A DNA stretch of 11,665 nucleotides from Ophiocordyceps camponoti-saundersi (nom. inval.) (Eukaryota; Ascomycota; Sordariomycetes; Hypocreales; Ophiocordycipitaceae). The notes beneath the pieces were generated by a model. That model ran no database searches and had not been told where the DNA came from. It saw only the letters and a list, made by a program, of their open reading frames with translations. Shown here one piece after another: positions 1 to 8,820 of this stretch. How positions within the stretch are numbered: position 1 is the first letter of the stretch; every line of letters begins with the position of its first letter. Where the stretch lies: NCBI GenBank assembly GCA_003339415.1, contig PDHQ01000677.1, positions 1 through 11,665 on the forward strand. Reading direction: 5' to 3'. The position numbers were made by a program, and so were the translations under genes.

Positions 1-277
1 TATTAATATTTTTATAATAATTATAAAAAAATAGGTAAAATTATAAAGAAAGTAATTTTAAGCTATAATAAGATCTATCTATTTTTTAAAATTATTTTAT
101 ATTATTATATAATTTATTAACGTTTTTTTCTTTTTAATATTTTTTAAAAATATATTTTAAAAAAGTATTATCTTTAACCTTTTATTAAAAAAGAAGTAAA
201 ATAGCTAAAAATATAAAAAAAGTACTATTTAGAAGCGCTTTTAATAAGGTTTTTTTTAAAAATATAAAAAAAAAATT
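1..277. other. RIP-saturated AT desert, no gene
   Basis: This stretch is almost entirely A and T, with no CpA or TpG anywhere, which is the end state expected of repeat-induced point mutation. I translated the minus strand to look for the RNase H part missing from the neighbouring Copia element and saw none of its hallmarks. No plus-strand protein is recognisable either. It is probably an old repeat mutated beyond recognition, and it forms the outer flank of the left repeat cluster. Confidence 0.6.
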
Positions 278-358
278 CACGCTAGTGACTAATTTTTTAG
301 TCTTTAGTTAGTTACTGACTAACTAAAGACTAAAAGTGACTAACTAAAATTAGTCACT

Positions 359-421
359 ATAAGGACTTTAGTTAGTCAGGACTTTTTTTAGTCCCTAAAA
401 ATAAGGACTTTAGTTAGTCAG
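359..421. repeat. 21-bp direct repeat, 42-bp period
   Basis: The same 21 bases, starting ATAAGGACTTTAG and ending TTAGTCAG, occur exactly at 359-379 and 401-421. A related copy without the last bases is at 11189-11207 in the right cluster. Such short repeats near an element end are typical of transposase-binding subterminal repeats in hAT, CACTA and Mutator-like elements. That role is inferred here. Confidence 0.8.
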
Positions 422-435
422 TCCGGACTGACTAA
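414..435. repeat. 22-bp perfect palindrome centred on CCGG
   Basis: Bases 414-435 are self-complementary with no loop: TTAGTCAGTCC followed by its complement. The core GTCCGGAC recurs at 11141-11148 in the right cluster. It is the most symmetric element in the cluster and could be a dimer-binding site or the centre of a hairpin. Confidence 0.8.
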
Positions 436-472
436 AAAAAGACTAAAAAGTCACTGACTAATTTTAAACCCT

Positions 473-3400
473 AGCTAAATATAATAAAGAGCCTATTTCC
501 CTTTAATATTATAATATTATTTCTTTATTAAGCTATATAATAGCTTTCTTTAATTTATTTTTAAGCTTCGAAGGTATATCTAAGAAGCTTATATATTCTT
601 TATTTAATTCTTTAAGCTTATTTCTAGTATATTTTTCTTAGGTTATTTTTAGCGTATTATTTTGCCTATTAAAAATAATATATATATTTAAAAAGTCTTA
701 TAGATAGCTTAAATCTTATACTTTTAAGTCTTTATTTAATTTTTATAATATATTTATTATAATATTATTACTCTTAGCAGCTACTAATATATTATTAATA
801 TATATTGCTAAAGCTATTTTTAGCTTTTTATTTATAAATACCCCTTTTTCTAATAAAAGAGGATAAAATCCCTGTTTCTTTAGCGTAGTAGCTAAATAAT
901 TATATTATAGTTTAGGACTTTATTTTAAGCTATATAACGCTTTTCTTAATTTTAAAACTAAATTATTAGTTTTAATTAGGTCTTTATAATTCGAAGGAAG
1001 CTTTATATTATTTTTATTATAATAATCCTTTATTATAAATTCCTCGAATTTAGCAGGCAATTTTATATAGATTTTAGTATCTATTTTAGCGTAAATAAAA
1101 GCATTCTTTATATTATATTACTTTACTATTAAATTATTTTATAAAGCTATTAATAATAATAACCTTATACTTTTAAGTTAGGTAGTAGTAGAAAACGTTT
1201 TTAAGTAGTTTAAGCTATATACCTAATTAAAGCCTTATATTATAAAGCGGGCTTTATATTTAGTTATATTATTATTATTATCCCTTTTAAGCTTGTAAAC
1301 CTAACGGCCCCCTAAAGGATTTCTATCTTTAGGTATTATTTTAATTTCCTAAGTTTCTTATTTAATTAATTTATCTATTTTAGATTATATAGCTTTTTTC
1401 TAATCTAATTTATTATTATTATTTAAAGCCTGTTTAGTTATTTTAGGCTCTATAGGATCTAGATTTTCTAGCGTATATAAAATAGCTATAATATTCTTTT
1501 CTTTTAGAATACTATTTATTTTAAGGTAAGATTCGTAGTCTTTTAATTCTTCTATAAGCTTTTTAGGTATTCTTACTTCTATAGAAAGTAAATCCTTTAA
1601 TTTATTATTATTATTATTATTTTTACTACTATTATATTCTTATAATAATTGTTTATTAGCTAATTCTGCTATTTCCTTCTCTTTTTCTATTATAAGGGAT
1701 CGAGTTATAGAAGGAATAATATTAAAATCTAGCTATATATTATTTTCTTCTTCTTTATTATTATTATCCCTTTATATAAAGTTATTTTCTAAAATAACTA
1801 TATCTTATAATATAATCATAGTTTTTTTATTAAAATCCTAGATCTTATAAGCATTATCTAAGTAGCTTATAATAATTCCTTTATTAGCCTAAAGGTTTAA
1901 TTTAGTACTAGGATTCTTATTTTTATAATAAATAATACTATTAAATATTTTAATCTTATCTAATTCTTCGATAGATAAAGTAGTATTATTTTTTAATTTA
2001 TAGGGAGTCTTATAGCTTAATTTACTATATAGAGACCTATTATATAAATAAGTAGTAGTAATAATAGCTTCCCCTTATAGATAATAGGGCAGGTTAGCTA
2101 TATATAAAATAGCACGTACTTTATCTAGTAGTATTCTATTTATTCTTTCTATTTTACTATTAAGCTCCTTAGTATTAGGCGGGCTAGTATTAAAAATAAT
2201 ACCTTATTTTATATAATAGTCCTTTATATTATATATAAATTCCTTAGTATTATCTATAAAGACTTACTTTATTTTAATATTATTATTATTATTTTCAACC
2301 CTTATTTTATAATTAATAAATTCTTATAAAGCACTATCTTTTATTTTTATAAGTGCTATATTTAAGAATCTAGTATAAGAGTCTAAAAACGTAATAAAAT
2401 ACGTATATTTATTATAAGTAGGAATTTTAATAAGACCCTAAATATCTATACTTATTTTTTCTAAGTATATATACTACGTAGTGGAAGCTTTCTTATTAAT
2501 CTTATTAGTTAATTTAGCTTATATATATTCTTTATATTATTTTACTTATTTAATACTATTATAATTAAATTTAATAGTATTATCTTTACTTTTTAAGAAT
2601 CTAATAAGAATTCTATAATTAATATACCTTAGTCTTTTATATTATAGAAATAAATCTATTTCTTTACTAGTATTTAATATATATTCTTTATTATTTATAT
2701 TCCTTTTAAGCTTATTATGCTTATACTTAGTAATTAAGTAAGGTAAATAATAAAGATTATTAAATCTATAGCTTTTAGCTATCTCTTTATTATTTATAAA
2801 TAATTATACTATTTCTATATAAATTAAAGCACTTGTTTTATTAAAGTAAGATTATAATAGTATATTAATACCTAATTCAGGTATATAAAATACGTTACTT
2901 AATTTATAATACTATTTATTATTTTTAAATTAGAACATAACGTCTCTAGCTCCCTTTACTACTATAGTATTTACTTTTCCCTATTATACCTTTCTACTAA
3001 TAAGCTTATAATTAATTAATAATTTTTTATTAAATATTATATATTTTATTACACCTATATCGTAAAGGAAATACGTTATATTTTTATTATTACTATAAGT
3101 ATTAGAGGTAGAAAAAACAGAATTTTATATCTTTCGCAATCTATTACTATTAATATTTAAATTTATAGATCCTATAATATTATTATTAGTTATATTATTA
3201 ATAAAAGGAAGAAAGGTATTATTTACCTATATAGGGACATCGATAAATTCGACTTCTTTGTTAGAATCAGATTGTTCCCTTTATTCTTCTTTAACTTCTT
3301 CTTCTTCTTTTTCGATCCCTTCTTTATCCGAATTTAATTTAGTTATTTAATTGTTTTTCGTAAAAAGAACTGTTTTCTTAGTCGTTTTTCAAGCCGGTTT

Positions 3401-4321
3401 ATAATAAGGATTTTTTATTTTCTTTAGAATAGGACTAACAGGGGAATTCATAATAGCTGTGATTTTTTCCTTTATTTTCCTCTCTTTCTAAGCTTTTAAT
3501 AAAGCCTTTATTTGCTATGTTTTTCTCTTCTCTTCCGAAAAGGCATCCTTTTGTTCCTACTAATCAGGGGCTTTATAGGGGTATAAGTACTAGTATAAAT
3601 CTGCTTTATACCTTTTATTTTTATAATTCGGGTAAAAAATAATTTCTTTCTTCTACTTATAAGGCTTCTTACCTTTATAAAAGGTATTTAAAACCTTCTT
3701 AGAAGTAGCCGAAGAAGCGTTTCTTTTCTCTTCGTTAATAAGGGAAGAAAAAAGGGTTTCGAGGGTATACGCCTTTTCATTATTTCGTAAAGCTTGTATA
3801 ATATTTATTATAAAGCCTTAATATTCGTTTCGTAAGCTTATAAGCGTTAAGCTTATTATAACGATTTCGGGTATTTTAATATCCTTAGAAAGAAGCTCTT
3901 CGTAGCTTAATTTTATCTTATTAAGATAAACTTTTATATTACCTTCTATATAATACGTATTAAATAAATCCCCTATAAGAAGGAAATTCGATATAAAGGA
4001 AGAGGGATTATAGAAGTTTTTTAACCTATCTTAAGTAACTTTAGTATTTTTAATATACTTTATTTACGTTAAGGGACCGTTATCGATAAATAGCCTTATA
4101 AGGGCTAAAGCGTCTTTAGTTTTAACGTTGCCTTCTTACTATATAGCAAGTTAAAGTTTCTTGCGAACGAGGGCACTTTCTATATATAGAGCTTACGCAG
4201 GATAATTCTTTAAGCCCTAAAGCTTCGAAAAATTATACCGAACCTTAGAAGATATATTTCTTAGCTAAGGTATAGCTTATCTATTCGTAGGTATTTTTAT
4301 TATTTTTTCTGAATTTTTTAT
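473..4321 (-). pseudogene. Copia gag-pol polyprotein, RIP-inactivated, no RNase H
   Basis: One reading frame runs through all domains, about 1283 codons, so point changes and not indels killed it. The start is taken as ATA at 4321-4319, an ATG changed by RIP. Gag: an N-Y-P-A-W-A-L-type motif near residue 39 and a CX2CX4HX4C knuckle at 230-243 with all four ligands now Tyr. Protease: the D-T-G-A site reads D-I-G-V at 421-424. Integrase: the HHCC zinc site (561, 566, 596, 599) is all Tyr, but the catalytic D626, D690 and E725 survive with the classic 35-residue D-E gap. Reverse transcriptase: L-G-G-R-stop-V-Y-K near 1007, first catalytic Asp now Asn1070, and Y-V-D-D now Y-I-N-N at 1174-1177. 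It ends at G-S-L-L-Y-L-A (1277-1283), where RNase H should follow. Many Trp and Gln codons are TAG or TAA. The function would have been self-copying through RNA; it is now dead. Confidence 0.9.
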
Positions 4322-4339
4322 AGCCTTTTTAAAGTAAGA

Positions 4340-4352
4340 GGAATTGCTACTA
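4340..4352 (-). promoter_or_regulatory. Possible Copia primer-binding site
   Basis: On the minus strand this reads TAGTAGCAATTCC, directly upstream of the inferred gag start at 4321. Undoing one RIP-type change gives TGGTAGC, which matches the complement of the 3' end of fungal initiator tRNA-Met (TGGTAGC...). Only seven bases agree, so this is a suggestion. If right, the 5' LTR ends at about 4353. Confidence 0.25.
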
Positions 4353-4770
4353 TATAAGTGCAGGACAGAAGTCGGACAGCACTTTCGATCGGTTTAAGGT
4401 CGGGAAGATAATTAATTATCTAGTAATAGAGATTTAAATAATAGGATTATTAGATATAGAAGCGCGTTTAAATCAGATTAGAATAATAGTAGTTTTATAA
4501 TAATAAGTTAATAATAGAATTATTTAGAAGGTAGGGAAGAGAGTAAGTAATTAAATTACTATCTACTAAGTAGTAGGAAAACCTCTTCTCTAAATATTTA
4601 ATTTCTTATAAACGCAGTAACCTTTCCGGTTAAGGAGAGGGTTATTCTATATACTAGAAGATAATGTATTTAGGAGTGTTTTCGGGAGTCTAGAAAGTAT
4701 TATAGTTAGTTTAATATTCGGCTTTCCGTGTTACCTATTTCCGTAAAGTCTAGAAACGCCGACCGTAACA
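4353..4770 (-). repeat. Candidate Copia 5' LTR and leader
   Basis: The region lies between the inferred gag start and the neighbouring Gag-like gene, where a 5' LTR is expected. On the minus strand it starts TGTTACGG (plus 4763-4770) and ends just before the possible primer-binding site. It is less AT-rich than its surroundings and keeps some CpA/TpG, notably at 4346-4400, where GGACAG occurs twice between GTGC and GCAC. With the 3' LTR missing there is no second copy to define the edges, so both ends are guesses. Confidence 0.3.
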
Positions 4771-4863
4771 GATACGTATAAGGTCTTAAAGGTTTATATT
4801 ATTCTTAGCCTTAGAGGGCCGGAGCCTTTTATATAAAGGTAATAATATATTATACTAGTGCTT

Positions 4864-6297
4864 TTAAGGTATAAAATAATAACCTTAATTATTTATTTAT
4901 ATAATAAATATAATAAAATACTAGATTTTCTATATTATATTATAAAGTAGTTATTATATTTTTATATTAGTTATTTATACCTTTATTATTTATTATAAAG
5001 AATAAAAATTATTATAAGCACTTATAGGAGACTAATTATAGTTATTAATAATAAGGCTTTTAACTTTTAAGATTAAGTCCGATATAAAGGATCTTAGCTA
5101 GTTTTTAACTTAATATATTAAAACGCGTTTAATATAGCTTCCTACTCTAATAAATTTATACGGAAGGCTTAGTAATATAGTAATATAAAAAGTATATAAT
5201 TTAAGAAAAAGCTCTCTAATCCTTAAGTTATAATAAGCAAAGCTTAATTTCTTATTATAAGTTACTAAAAGGTAGTTATTAGTATAGTAAGTAAGTTTAT
5301 TATAATAATAGCACTTATAACCCTTTTTGCCTAAAATTATATTAATATTTAATTTATTATTAAATTTATTAGTCCCTTATATTATAATATTAGTAATAAT
5401 AAGGGGTTTACCTTATTAAGTCTTATAAGCTAAGGTATTTTAATTCTTAACTTTATTAGCTAAGCTATAGATATTATCTTATATATTAGCTAAATTAATA
5501 AAGAGGGAACTTATCTATTTAGCTAAATTATCTATAGTTATACTTTTTAAGTTACTTTACTATCCCTTAATAACGGTCTTTAAGTAAGTTTTCTTATAAA
5601 TCCTTTTAGGGGTTATTAGTTACTTTTCTTCTAGAAAGAACTTTATAGCTTTTTCCTAGCCTTATCGAAGCTTTTAATTATAAAAAGCTATAGTAAGCTA
5701 GTAACGCGAATCTTTAAGATAAGGCTTAAGATAGCTTTAAATATTTTTTATAAGCTAGCTATAAGGTATAGCTATAATATTTTTATAAGTTAAATTATTC
5801 CTTCTAAGAAGCCTAACTTAAACCTTTTTTAGTAAGATATTAAAAACGTTACTTAATTCCGTAATAATAAGTTTATAATTAATCTTATATTTTTTATAGT
5901 AAAGATAGTTATAAGTTTAAATTTAATTAGTAACTTATTCTATAATCTTTAGTTTCTTTATATTATAATTCCTAATTTTTTTATCTAAAGTGCCTTTTTA
6001 GGCCGAGTTTAATATATTATAATATTTAATTATAGTATTCTTAGCTATTTCCTAAAGCTAGTCTTTAGTTAGGATTTTTATATTTATTCCTTCCTTATCG
6101 TTAATATAATCTTTAAGCTATTTAACTATTATAGCGTTTTTAATATTTATATTTTTTATTTCTTTTTTAAAGCGGTTAAGGAACTTAGTTATATTCTAGC
6201 TAGTAAATTTCGTAATAAGTTATAAGGCTAGCTAGATATTAATAACTTAAGTTTTCTTAGCTATCTTATTTTTAGGAGTCGTTATTTTATTTTTTAT
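4864..6297 (-). pseudogene. Second retroelement Gag-like protein, RIPed
   Basis: About 478 codons in one minus-strand frame, different from the Copia frame. The start is taken as ATA at 6297-6295, a RIPed ATG. Stops are TAA/TAG only, at sites expected for Gln/Trp. The best landmark is a zinc knuckle at residues 329-342: Cys329 survives, and the other three ligands of CX2CX4HX4C (332, 337, 342) are Tyr. The knuckle is preceded by a lysine- and glutamine-rich, mostly helical-looking 300-residue region, as in Gag capsid proteins, and followed by about 130 residues rich in basic and hydrophobic residues. It differs from the Copia Gag, where the knuckle is at residue 230 and leads into protease. 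No protease or RT follows. The frame stays readable to about 4770, the proposed Copia LTR start, so Copia probably landed inside this element. The retroelement family (Gypsy or other) is not resolved. Confidence 0.55.
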
Positions 6298-6360
6298 ACT
6301 ATTAAGGCTAACTAAATAGGTACGATTAAGTAATTAAGTTAAATTTTTAGAAAAAAAAAG

Positions 6361-6780
6361 TATATAAATCTTAGGGGGGTAAGGTAATTAGTCTTATAAT
6401 AAAATAGTATTTTATAATAATATAGCTATTTTAAAAAGAGAGGGGATAAAAATAATACTTTTTAGATAATAATATAAGATATAAGCTTAAAAGCAGATAA
6501 GGAATAGGAGTATTAAGATACTAAAATAGAAAAGCTTATAAAGGATAAAAATAAGCTAAAAAAGTATATATAAAATTAAACCGCTTAAAAGAACCGTTTA
6601 TAAGCTACTAATATTATATTATAATAATAATTAACTATTAATTAAATAGTTATAGTTATTTAATATTTTAAATCTCTTTTCTAAAAAGGTAATATTTTTA
6701 AAAATAAGCTAGTAAAGTAAGATTATAGTTTTTATTTATAGTTTAAACTTAATTTAGCTATTATTTTTCTTATCTAATAT
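6361..6780 (+). pseudogene. Probable coiled-coil N-terminal part of LINE ORF1
   Basis: In the frame starting at 6361 the translation is rich in Lys, Gln, Glu and Asn with regularly spaced Leu/Ile. The clearest stretch, 6541-6650, reads like a coiled coil (K-N-K-L-K-K, then Q-K-N-R-L-Q-A-T-N). LINE ORF1 proteins commonly begin with such a segment. The recognisable ORF1 core starts immediately downstream but in the next frame (codons at 6785 onward), so an indel would be needed between about 6721 and 6785. It could instead be an unrelated remnant. The divergent Gag-like gene starts only 64 bp away on the other strand. Confidence 0.3.
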
Positions 6781-6784
6781 AAAA

Positions 6785-7990
6785 GTATTCTACGGACTTC
6801 GCGGGCAGGGCCAAGCCCTTATAGTAAGGAAACTGCTTAGCGGCGACGTTACGGTAGTATTCCGGGACACCGTCTACAAGCTCCGGTCCGATCTAAGGTA
6901 GCTCCGTGCCGCTTTCGGAGAAGAAGCACGCCTAACTAGCGGAGGTTATACTCTTATCGTAAAGGGGGTACTAGCGCGGGCCTTATAGCGGGGCGGTAAG
7001 GAAGCCTTTTAGAAAAAGATTAAATCTTCGAATAAGGTTTTAATAATATAATTATACGCGAAAAGATACTATTTAGGAACTTAGCGGAGTTCCCTTATAA
7101 TTATTATTAATAATATAATAAATATAAACCGGATCTATAATAAGAGTATAATAATATAAGCGGAGATCTTTAATATAAAACTTTATAAGCTAAAAGTTTA
7201 ATTTTAGTAATATTTTAAGTATTACTAGCTTAGATATATCGCTAAATACTATATAGTAAAGCTATAATATAGCTAATACTCCGCCTTTTTATATATAGAG
7301 GGCGAGTTAGCTTATTTTATAGCTTACGGAAAAAGACCGCACTATTACCCTTTTTATTAGGGGACTTACCTTAAGTAAAGTTAACTTTACCTTAAGATAA
7401 GAGTAGCGTAGGATTAGGCGAAGGATACTTATATTTCCTAACCTTAGAGATTTATAAATTAGAACTCCGTATATACCGCCCCTCCTCCCCCTCTAGCGCT
7501 AACTAAAGTTTAATAATAGCTAAGGCGGAAACGCTAAAGAGCGAATATAGTAACTCCGCCTCCGACCCCCTCTCCGAACTTATCTATAGCTCCGCTATAA
7601 TAGTTAAGCTACCTTTTAAGATTAGCTATTATAGGGTTTATTATAAGCTAATAAAACTTTTATATATTCCTTAATTATATTAATAAAGCTTTAATTAAAT
7701 AGATTATTTAGGATACTATAATTAAGTACGGAGATTCGGTTTATAGTAATAATAATATTTAGGAAGATAAGTAGCTATATAAACTCTATACCGGACCTGG
7801 ATTATATATACTCTTACTACCGCGGACTCCGCTTCGGAGGAAATATCGGCTTCCTAGTTATTTATTATTACTAGACTTATTTAAGGCGTAGAGTGCTAGG
7901 TGCGGACTTAGTCTAGCCCTAAACTAAGGTAACGCTTAAGGGGAGGGTTTTACTCCGAGTTCTCCGGTTTTTCCTACTCTTAAAATATAT
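6785..7990 (+). pseudogene. LINE (Tad clade-like) ORF1 nucleic-acid-binding protein, RIPed
   Basis: The frame from 6785 gives a protein of about 400 codons. It opens with the fungal LINE ORF1 core: L-L-S-G-D-V at 6833-6850, then a W(stop)-L-R-A-A-F-G-E-x-A-R segment near 6899 and G-Y-T-L-I-V-K-G-V. Cys/His knuckles follow. The first, 7211-7252, fits CX2CX4HX4C with every ligand now Tyr. A second at about 7265-7315 is imperfect. The third, 7346-7390, fits C-P-x-C-x-G-T-H-x-K-W-S-x-x-C, a hallmark of these proteins, again as Tyr/stop codons. Pro-rich stretches (7471-7500, 7558-7575) and a C-terminal tail follow. ORF1 proteins coat LINE RNA and assist reverse transcription. Stops are TAG/TAA at Trp/Gln positions. 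Bases 6800-6930 still hold seven CpA/TpG, whereas 6931-7338 hold none. The C-terminal end is approximate. Confidence 0.8.
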
Positions 7991-8820
7991 ATAAAATAGT
8001 TTTAAGCTATATAAGGTATACTAGCGTATAAATATTATTATTATTATAATATAAAAGTATTACCTTATAAGCGGTTTTTATACTAATTAATTATATTAAA
8101 TATTCTTTATTTTTTTACTAACCCCTGCTTTAGTTATAACTTTATAAATAACTAGCTTATATTTAAGAATAAAGCCCCTTTTACTAGTGCTAAGAATATA
8201 ACTTATTTTTTAACCTTTTAATTAGTTTATTATAATTTATAAGGGGTAGCTATTATCTTAATATTACCTCTTTTAGTTATTAAGCTTAATAGATTACGCT
8301 TTAGAAACTAATTTTAGTAAGGGAAGAAAGATACCCTAAGTAAGTATAATAGATACTTAAGGAGTATAACTTCTTAGGTAACTAAAGTTTTTAACTAATA
8401 TAAAGAGGGATCTTTAGCTATAAGGGGAGGCGCTAAATATAATTCTTTATAAAGAAAGTAATAGGAAGTTAATTTCCTATATAAAGATAAAAGTAGTAAG
8501 GGAGAAAAACTTAGGGACTATTTAATTAATAGTTAAAAACTTTAAAATAAGTATTTAAATTAGTAATTTAGGGTATAAAAGTATAAGGTTTAAAATAAAG
8601 TTATAATTTTATTTAGTAAAGTTTTTACTATAAGTCCTCTTTATAACTTAATTTATAATATATAACTTTTATAAAAGCTATAAAAATAAGCTTAAGGGCT
8701 AATTCTTACTTAATTCCTTCCTTTTTACGAGGAAACTAAACTATACTATATACTTAGTAATAGCCCCTTATCTTATTATTATTACCCTTAATAGTTTTAA
8801 AGCGTTAAAGTATCTAAGAA
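7991..8820. other. No recognisable gene
   Basis: AT-rich RIPed sequence between LINE ORF1 and the unassigned frame. I read the three plus frames and one minus frame. All carry dense TAA/TAG stops and none shows a known motif. One plus frame (codons from 8283) has somewhat fewer stops between about 8280 and 8480 but resembles nothing I know. It may be the wrecked junction of the LINE with the next element. Confidence 0.4.

Larger units (their letters stand above)
278..472. repeat. Left terminal-type repeat cluster
   Basis: About 195 bp built from many copies of GACTAACTAAAG and its complement, with GTCAGTCCGGACTGAC and AGTCACT variants. Bases 285-314 and 316-356 form an imperfect hairpin. A 21-bp direct repeat (359-379 and 401-421) and a 22-bp perfect palindrome (414-435) follow. 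The inner 20 bp, 453-472, match 11092-11111 in inverted orientation with one mismatch (TG here, TA there, a RIP-type change). GTCCGGAC lies 52 bp from the inner end here and 57 bp from it in the right cluster, so the layout is shared. Unlike its flanks it keeps ten CpA/TpG dinucleotides. It sits exactly where the Copia reading frame stops. It could be a terminal inverted repeat with subterminal transposase-binding repeats, or a MITE-like insertion. The outer edge is uncertain. Confidence 0.7.
473..4770 (-). mobile_element. Ty1/Copia retrotransposon, 3'-truncated and RIPed
   Basis: A Copia-type LTR retrotransposon read right to left. The domain order is Gag, protease, integrase, reverse transcriptase, the Copia order (integrase before RT), not the Gypsy order. 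The left edge is sharp: coding similarity ends at the G-S-L-L-Y-L-A motif close to the end of RT, and the left repeat cluster starts at once. RNase H and the 3' LTR are absent, so the element cannot be dated by LTR comparison. The right edge is approximate. A candidate LTR start reading TGTTACGG on the minus strand lies at 4770, inside the frame of a neighbouring Gag-like gene. Damage is overwhelmingly of RIP type. Confidence 0.85.
6361..7990 (+). mobile_element. Tad-like LINE fragment, ORF1 only
   Basis: A non-LTR retrotransposon piece on the plus strand represented by ORF1. The expected ORF2 (endonuclease and reverse transcriptase) was not found downstream: I looked for RIPed forms of the G-I-P-Q-G-S-P and Y/F-x-D-D motifs on both strands from 8000 to 11090 and saw none. 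LINE copies usually lose their 5' end, so one that keeps ORF1 and lacks ORF2 suggests a later deletion or replacement. No poly-A tail or target duplication was identified. Confidence 0.6.

Noticed and set aside
278..472. CRISPR-like array
   Set aside because: The repeats are short, overlapping, in both orientations and without unique spacers of constant length.
458..474. Telomere-like AAACCCTAG sequence (and its inverted match at 11091-11098)
   Set aside because: Only a single partial unit is present at each place. It is part of the shared cluster end and not an array.
1600..1625. TTA trinucleotide runs (also near 2280 and 8035) as microsatellites of note
   Set aside because: They are short and fall inside RIPed coding or AT-rich sequence, where TTA/TAA enrichment is expected.
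4825..4839. TATA-box-like sequence on both strands as a Copia promoter
   Set aside because: TATA-like strings are everywhere in RIPed DNA, and this one lies outside the proposed LTR start, so it carries little weight.
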